DNA of 16,665 bases, from positions 1 to 16,665 of the forward strand of contig JAEYQX010000173.1 of NCBI GenBank assembly GCA_023409795.1. Direction: 5' to 3'. Source of the DNA: Pseudomonadota bacterium. Its GTDB lineage: Bacteria; Pseudomonadota; Alphaproteobacteria; Caulobacterales; Caulobacteraceae. Below are positions 12,525 through 16,665 of the stretch, piece after piece (positions within the stretch are counted from its first letter, which is position 1; every line of letters starts with the position of its first letter). The translations under genes and the position numbers were made by a program. Below the pieces are notes generated by a model. That model had not been told where the DNA came from. It saw only the letters and a list, made by a program, of their open reading frames with translations, and did not search any database.

Positions 12525-14719
12525 GCCTGGCCCCAGTCCTTTTCCCAGCCCTTCTCGACGGCCCAGACCGCGAAGGCATAGTCGTGGGCGATGTCCTTCA
12601 GGTAGTCGAAGCGGCCTGACGAGGCGAAGTGACCGGCTTCCATGTTGATCTTCAGCAGGACCGGCTTGCCCGAGGTGGTGACGGGCCGCAGCTTGGCCAC
12701 CCATTTCTGCGGTTCCCAATAGGTTACGCGCGGATCAGACAGGCCTCCGGTCGCCAGGATGGCCGGATAGGCTTTGGCCTCGATCTGGTCATAGGGGCTG
12801 TAGGACCACATGTAGTCATAGGCCTCGGCATCCTCGATCGGATTGCCCCACTCGGGCCATTCGGGCGGCGTCAGCGGCAGGCTGGTGTCGCTCATGGTGT
12901 TGATCAGGTCGACAAAGGGCACGCCGGCGATGATCCCCGCCCATAGGTCGGGGCGCATATTGGTGACGGCCCCCATCAGCAGCCCTCCCGCCGAGCGGCC
13001 CTCGGCCACAATGTTCCCGGCGCGGGTATAGTTTTGGGCGATCAGGTGCTCGGCCGCCGCGATAAAGTCGGTAAAGGTGTTCTTCTTGGTGAAGCGGCGG
13101 GCATCCAGGAACCAGTTCCAGCCCTTGTCCGAGCCGCCGCGAATGTGGGCGATGGCATAGATGAAGCCGCGATCCACCAGCGACAGGCGGTTGGTCGAGA
13201 AGCTGGCGGGCATGGCCATGCCGTATGAGCCATAGCCATAGAGCAGCAGGGGCGCGGACCCGTCCACCGGGGTCGTCTTGCGCCGCAGGACGGTCACCGG
13301 GACCAGCTCGCCATCGGACGCAGGCGCGTTCAGCCGCTCGACGACATAGTCTGCCGGATCGTGGCCCGACGGAACTTCCTGAACCTTTCTAAGGGCTTTC
13401 TCGCGGGTCTTCAGGTCATAGTCATAGGTGGAGGTCGGCGTGGACGGCGAGTTGTAGGCGTAACGCATCACCGTCGTGTCGAACTCTGACGCGCCGCCCA
13501 GCGACAGGGCAAAGGCCGGTTCGTCCACGGCGATGTCGTGCTCGCTGCCCTCGCGGTCGCGGATGACGATCCGGGTATTGGCGTCGGCGCGCTCCTGGCG
13601 GGCCAGGAAGTCTCTGACTAGGGCCACGCCTTCGATGAAGCGGCCGGGCGTATGGGGGACCAGGTCCTTCCAGTTGGCCTTGGCGGGGGCACCGGTCGGG
13701 GCCACGACGACCTTGAAGTCGACCGAGTCGTCGGCATTGGTGCGGATGACCCAGCGGCCGGCCCAGTGGCCGGCGTCATAGAGGCGGGCCACCTGGCGCG
13801 GCTCCATCACGATCGGGGTGGCCGTCGGGTCTGCGGCCGGGATGATGCGGGCTTCCGAGGTTTCCTGGTTGGCGATCTCGATCACCAGGAAGGCATCGTC
13901 CGAGGTCCGGCCCACGCTGATGAACATGCCATCATCACTCTCCTCATAGACCAGGGTCGCGTCCCCGCCGCGGGCCGGGCGACGGAAGATCTTGTCCGGG
14001 CGGCCGTTGTCGTCGCGATTGGTCCAGAAGATCCACTGGCTGTCCGGCGAGAAGGTGAAGTTGCCGGTGGCGGATTCAATGACCGCAGGCAGGACCTGAT
14101 CGGTGGCCAGGTCCTTCACATAGATTTTGAAGACTTCGGACCCCTGGGCATCCTCGGCATAGGCGAACAGGCTGTGGTCGGGGCTGTGTTCGGTCGCCGA
14201 GACCTCGGAATAGGCCTTGCCCTCGGCCAGCTTGTTGCAGTCCAGCAGGATGACCTCGCCATCGCTCTGCCCACGCGGGCGGCGGCAGTAGAGCGGGTGC
14301 TGGTCGCCAACATTATAGCGGACATAGTATTCCCAGGGCCCGTCGGCAGACGGCACCGAGGACTCGTCCTCCTTGATGCGCCCCTTCATCTCCTCGAACA
14401 TCTGGGCCTGCAGCGGCAGGGTCGAGGCCATCATGGCTTCGCGGTAGGCGTTTTCCTGGACCAGGTGATCGCGCACGTCAGCCTTGATCAGCTTGGGATC
14501 GCGCAGGACCGCCTGCCAGTTATCGTCCTTCATCCACTGGTAGTCGTCGTGGCGAACCCGGCCCAACTGCTCAATCGTGACAGGGACCTTCTTGGCGACG
14601 GGCGGGACGGGCTTGGACATCGAGGCTCCGGTAGTCTGGCGGGCAAGGGCAGGAGAGGCGGCTGCGGCCAAACCGGCGGCAGCGGTAGAAGCGATCAATT
14701 CACGGCGATTCATCAGCAT
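12521..14719 (-). CDS. ptrB: Oligopeptidase B-like S9 peptidase with Tat signal
   Basis: This 732-residue prolyl oligopeptidase-family enzyme cleaves short peptides, in oligopeptidase B after Lys or Arg. Residues 1-26 form a twin-arginine signal (MNRREL, an Ala-rich core, ASPALA before the cut), so export to the periplasm is predicted. The seven-bladed propeller domain spans about 50-470. The alpha/beta hydrolase domain follows, with the catalytic triad Ser576 (in EGRSAGG, the oligopeptidase B form), Asp662 (LSDPRV) and His697 (EAGHFA). The length exceeds E. coli PtrB (about 686) by roughly the signal and a linker. The ATG at 14719 is used, with AGGAG four bases before it; the ATG at 14713 fits the RR signal equally well. 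Upstream extension of the frame runs antisense through the divergent protease gene and is not real. The stop overlaps the acetyltransferase start by 4 bp. Confidence 0.94.
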   Translation of the reverse strand: MLMNRRELIASTAAAGLAAAASPALARQTTGASMSKPVPPVAKKVPVTIEQLGRVRHDDYQWMKDDNWQAVLRDPKLIKADVRDHLVQENAYREAMMASTLPLQAQMFEEMKGRIKEDESSVPSADGPWEYYVRYNVGDQHPLYCRRPRGQSDGEVILLDCNKLAEGKAYSEVSATEHSPDHSLFAYAEDAQGSEVFKIYVKDLATDQVLPAVIESATGNFTFSPDSQWIFWTNRDDNGRPDKIFRRPARGGDATLVYEESDDGMFISVGRTSDDAFLVIEIANQETSEARIIPAADPTATPIVMEPRQVARLYDAGHWAGRWVIRTNADDSVDFKVVVAPTGAPAKANWKDLVPHTPGRFIEGVALVRDFLARQERADANTRIVIRDREGSEHDIAVDEPAFALSLGGASEFDTTVMRYAYNSPSTPTSTYDYDLKTREKALRKVQEVPSGHDPADYVVERLNAPASDGELVPVTVLRRKTTPVDGSAPLLLYGYGSYGMAMPASFSTNRLSLVDRGFIYAIAHIRGGSDKGWNWFLDARRFTKKNTFTDFIAAAEHLIAQNYTRAGNIVAEGRSAGGLLMGAVTNMRPDLWAGIIAGVPFVDLINTMSDTSLPLTPPEWPEWGNPIEDAEAYDYMWSYSPYDQIEAKAYPAILATGGLSDPRVTYWEPQKWVAKLRPVTTSGKPVLLKINMEAGHFASSGRFDYLKDIAHDYAFAVWAVEKGWEKDWGQA

Positions 14720-14735
14720 GGCTCTCCTGGATTTC

Positions 14736-14749
14736 AGGGGGACCTTGTG
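14736..14749 (+). promoter_or_regulatory. Ribosome site and alternative GTG start of the serine protease
   Basis: AGGGGG (14736-14741) lies five bases before an in-frame GTG (14747-14749). This would add eight residues (VPVRQRRQ) to the protease. The ATG at 14771 has no comparable site. The added residues are basic and not a signal peptide, so the choice of start stays open. Confidence 0.4.
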
Positions 14750-14770
14750 CCTGTCCGCCAGCGGCGTCAA
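14743..14770 (-). promoter_or_regulatory. Candidate promoter of the oligopeptidase gene
   Basis: On the minus strand TTGACGC (14764-14770) is an exact match to the Caulobacter-type -35 TTGACGS. Thirteen bases on, GCACAAGG (14743-14750) is a poor match to the -10 GCTANAWC. Transcription would start near 14736, just before the ribosome site CCAGGAG (14725-14731). The -35 abuts the ATG of the divergent protease, so the two genes would interfere at initiation. Confidence 0.35.
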
Positions 14771-15610
14771 ATGCTGCCTATGTTCGCTCAGGATATTCCG
14801 CCCGTGCCCTATGTCGCCCCTGCTGCGCCCGCTGAATGGGACATGACCGTTGGACTGATGAATGCGACGGTTCAGCTGGACCAGCCGCTGGATCCTTCGT
14901 CGCGCAAGGTGGGGACGGGCTTCCTGATCTCGGCCCCGCGCGCCGATGGCACGCCCCGCATCGTGCTGGTGACGGCTGCCCACGTTTTCAAGGTGATGCC
15001 CAGCCGCGAGGCCCGCGTCGGCTGGCGAACGGCCGAGGCGGACGGGGCCTGGCGCTTTACCCCCGCCAACCTGCCGATCCGCGACGAATCTGGCGCGCCC
15101 CTGTGGGTCAGCCATCCCGAGCGGGACGTGGCCGTGATCGAGGTGAACGCGCCAGAGGCCTTTGCCACGGCGGCCATCCCCTTGGGCTGGCTGGGCGACG
15201 ACACCACGCTGGAGCGCTATCGTTTCGGACCGGGCGACGAGATGATGGCGCTGGGCTTTCCCCATGGCCTGTCATCCAACCGGGCGGGGTTCCCGATCCT
15301 TAGGCTGGGGCGGATCAGCTCCTATCCGCTGACGCCGATCCGGCATTTCAACAGCTTCCTGCTGGATTTTACGGTGTCACAGGGCAACTCGGGCGGTCCG
15401 GTCTTCTGGGTGCCCGCAGCGCGCCGCCCGACCGGCGCTCCGATCCCCGACAACCCGGTCATCACCGGCATCCTGATCCAGGAAGTGCAGGGCGGCGGCG
15501 AAGGCCTGGAACTGGGCGTCGTGGCCCACGCCCAGTATGTGCGCGAGACGATCGAGCTGCTGGATAAACCGGCAACGGGGATGGCAGAATCAGAGGCCGA
15601 GCCTCGCTGA
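14771..15610 (+). CDS. Trypsin-like serine protease (S1 family)
   Basis: This 279-residue chymotrypsin-fold protease has a complete triad: His71 in VTAAHVF, Asp119 in ERDVAVIEV and Ser207 in SQGNSGGPVFW. VGTGFLI (about 47-53) precedes the His, as in Glu-endopeptidase and DegP-like bacterial trypsins. No PDZ domain follows, and the C-terminal 20 residues are acidic and polar. The first 25 residues are Pro-rich (IPPVPYVAPAAPAEW), and no hydrophobic signal core is seen with either start, so the compartment is unclear; it could be cytosolic, or the true leader may be missing from the model. It is divergent from the Tat-exported oligopeptidase with 51 bp (or 27 bp with the GTG start) between them, which hints at a shared role in peptide breakdown. 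Its own promoter would have to lie inside the oligopeptidase coding sequence. Substrate is unknown. Confidence 0.88.
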   Translation: MLPMFAQDIPPVPYVAPAAPAEWDMTVGLMNATVQLDQPLDPSSRKVGTGFLISAPRADGTPRIVLVTAAHVFKVMPSREARVGWRTAEADGAWRFTPANLPIRDESGAPLWVSHPERDVAVIEVNAPEAFATAAIPLGWLGDDTTLERYRFGPGDEMMALGFPHGLSSNRAGFPILRLGRISSYPLTPIRHFNSFLLDFTVSQGNSGGPVFWVPAARRPTGAPIPDNPVITGILIQEVQGGGEGLELGVVAHAQYVRETIELLDKPATGMAESEAEPR

Positions 15611-15624
15611 CCGCCAGGTCCATG

Positions 15625-15657
15625 AAAAAACCCCCGCGCTGGCAAAGGCGCGGGGGT
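15625..15657 (-). terminator. Intrinsic terminator of the acyl-CoA dehydrogenase gene
   Basis: On the minus strand a 10-bp stem (ACCCCCGCGC against GCGCGGGGGT) with an eight-base loop is followed by six T residues (15625-15630). It lies eight bases after the dehydrogenase stop. Read from the + strand protease gene, the same stem lacks a good T tract, so it serves mainly the minus strand, although the stem may also hinder read-through the other way. Confidence 0.92.
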
Positions 15658-15665
15658 CTGAACTC

Positions 15666-16665
15666 TTAGCCTGCCAGGGCTTCAACCGTCAGGCGGTTGA
15701 GAAGCTCGCCGCCCTGGCCGACGGCTGCCAGCCGGCTGGACACGTGGCCCAGGACGTTGGCGGCATAGACTTCATACAGGTCCAGCTTGCCCTGCAGCCA
15801 GGCCGCATCGCCGTCCTTGGCGTCCAGCCGGGCCTTGGCGGCCAGTGCGCCCTTGGCCAGCATCCAGCCGCCGACCACATCGCCCAGCAGGCGCAGGTAG
15901 GCATCGGCACCGGCCAGGACGTCAGCGGCGCGCTCGGGATCCTTCTTGGCGTCCAGCAGCCACAGGGTGGCATCCTCGACCGCCTCGATGGCCGTGGCGA
16001 AACGCTCGACCGGCTTGCCGGTGTAGAGGGCCGACAGGTCGCCCAGCGTCACCTTCATCTCGTCGATCAGGGCCTGGGCCGACTGGCCGTTGTCCATCGA
16101 CAGCTTGCGACCGACCAGGTCCATGGCCTGGATGCCATTGGTGCCTTCATAGATGGGGGTGATGCGGGCATCGCGGTAATACTGGGCCGCGCCGGTTTCC
16201 TCGATGAAGCCCATGCCGCCGTGGACCTGGACGCCCATCGAAGCCACGTCACAGCCGACATCGGTCGACCAGGCCTTGGCGATGGGGGTGAACAGGTCCT
16301 CGCGACCCTTCCAGTATTTCCGGGCCAGTTCGTCCTCGGCCTTTTTGGCCAGGTCGGCGGCGACGCCGGTGGACAGGCAGATGGCGCGGGCGGCGGCGAT
16401 CTTGGCCTTCATCACGCCCAGGGTGCGGCGAACATCGGGGTGGTCGAAGATCGGGGCGTTCTTTTCGCCGGTCCAGATGCTGCGGCCCTGGCGACGTTCC
16501 AGGGCATAGGCCAGGGCGTGCTGATAGGCGCGCTCGGCAATGCCGACGCCCTCGACGCCCACGGCCAGGCGGGCGGCGTTCATCATCACGAACATATGGG
16601 CCAGGCCCTCGTTCGGGCGACCGACCAGCTCAGCCACGGCGTCTTCGTACTGCATGACGCAGGTG
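15666..16665 (-). CDS. Acyl-CoA dehydrogenase with C-terminal extension (5' end missing)
   Basis: This is the C-terminal 333 residues of an FAD-dependent acyl-CoA dehydrogenase, which forms a trans-2,3 double bond in an acyl-CoA. The catalytic glutamate lies in ARITPIYEGTNGIQ. The preceding GVQVHGGMGFIEETGAAQYYRDAR is the usual flavin and dimer region. After the helical domain a further 120 residues or so follow, matching the extra C-terminal domain of the longer (about 590-residue) bacterial subfamily that also contains 3-methylmercaptopropionyl-CoA dehydrogenase (DmdC). Which acyl-CoA it uses cannot be told from this part. The frame is open to the window edge (reading Thr-Cys-Val-Met-Gln), so the start lies outside and the Met at 16655 is internal. 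No partner gene is visible, and it ends at its own terminator. Confidence 0.94.
   Translation of the reverse strand, partial: TCVMQYEDAVAELVGRPNEGLAHMFVMMNAARLAVGVEGVGIAERAYQHALAYALERRQGRSIWTGEKNAPIFDHPDVRRTLGVMKAKIAAARAICLSTGVAADLAKKAEDELARKYWKGREDLFTPIAKAWSTDVGCDVASMGVQVHGGMGFIEETGAAQYYRDARITPIYEGTNGIQAMDLVGRKLSMDNGQSAQALIDEMKVTLGDLSALYTGKPVERFATAIEAVEDATLWLLDAKKDPERAADVLAGADAYLRLLGDVVGGWMLAKGALAAKARLDAKDGDAAWLQGKLDLYEVYAANVLGHVSSRLAAVGQGGELLNRLTVEALAG

Noticed and set aside
12525..12719. Upstream extension of the acetyltransferase frame by 65 codons
   Set aside because: It overlaps the oligopeptidase C-terminus in another frame, and the GNAT domain begins exactly at the GTG at 12524.
13652..14746. 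Upstream extension of the S1 protease frame
   Set aside because: It is antisense to the conserved oligopeptidase propeller and signal, and the translation has no domain character.
14720..15265. Upstream extension of the oligopeptidase frame by 182 codons
   Set aside because: The extension runs antisense through the S1 protease with its intact triad, and a clear Tat signal and ribosome site mark the start at 14719.

Overview
The window comes from a high-GC alphaproteobacterium. The gene content (CrtY-CrtI-CrtB carotenoid genes, a bacteriophytochrome with an HWE kinase, a Tat-exported oligopeptidase B, a large autotransporter, a MnaT-type acetyltransferase) and the promoter-like sequences point to the Caulobacterales, probably Brevundimonas or a close relative. 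This is inferred from protein character and not from a database match. No insertion sequence, phage gene, CRISPR array or rRNA was seen, so the region reads as chromosomal core or lightly variable sequence.

Left part (1-6640): the 3' part of a beta-carotene hydroxylase gene (crtZ, + strand) meets crtB tail to tail. crtY, crtI and crtB form a minus-strand block with overlapping start and stop codons: lycopene cyclase, phytoene desaturase and phytoene synthase. With a geranylgeranyl diphosphate source encoded elsewhere, these would make beta-carotene, and CrtZ would take it on to zeaxanthin. Directly upstream of crtY on the same strand, 62 bp away and with no visible terminator between, lies a bacteriophytochrome hybrid kinase (PAS-GAF-PHY-HWE kinase-REC). 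This suggests that a red/far-red light sensor is linked to pigment synthesis.

Middle part (6641-11726): a 250-bp gap holds a candidate bphP promoter, several dyad symmetries and a very good intrinsic terminator belonging to the next gene. That gene encodes a 1095-residue autotransporter with a signal peptide, a repetitive passenger carrying three Asp-rich thrombospondin type 3-like insertions, and a C-terminal beta-barrel ending in Phe. A roughly 300-bp divergent intergenic region separates it from a family 4-type glycosyltransferase on the + strand.

Right part (11727-16665): a tRNA-Asp(GTC) gene on the minus strand has its own promoter, a leader hairpin and a 14-bp perfect inverted repeat that reaches into its 3' end. 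It is followed by a MnaT/phosphinothricin-type acetyltransferase whose GTG start overlaps the stop of a Tat-signal oligopeptidase B. A trypsin-like serine protease is transcribed divergently from the oligopeptidase, with only 27-51 bp between the starts. A bidirectionally placed but minus-oriented terminator then ends an acyl-CoA dehydrogenase gene that runs off the right edge.
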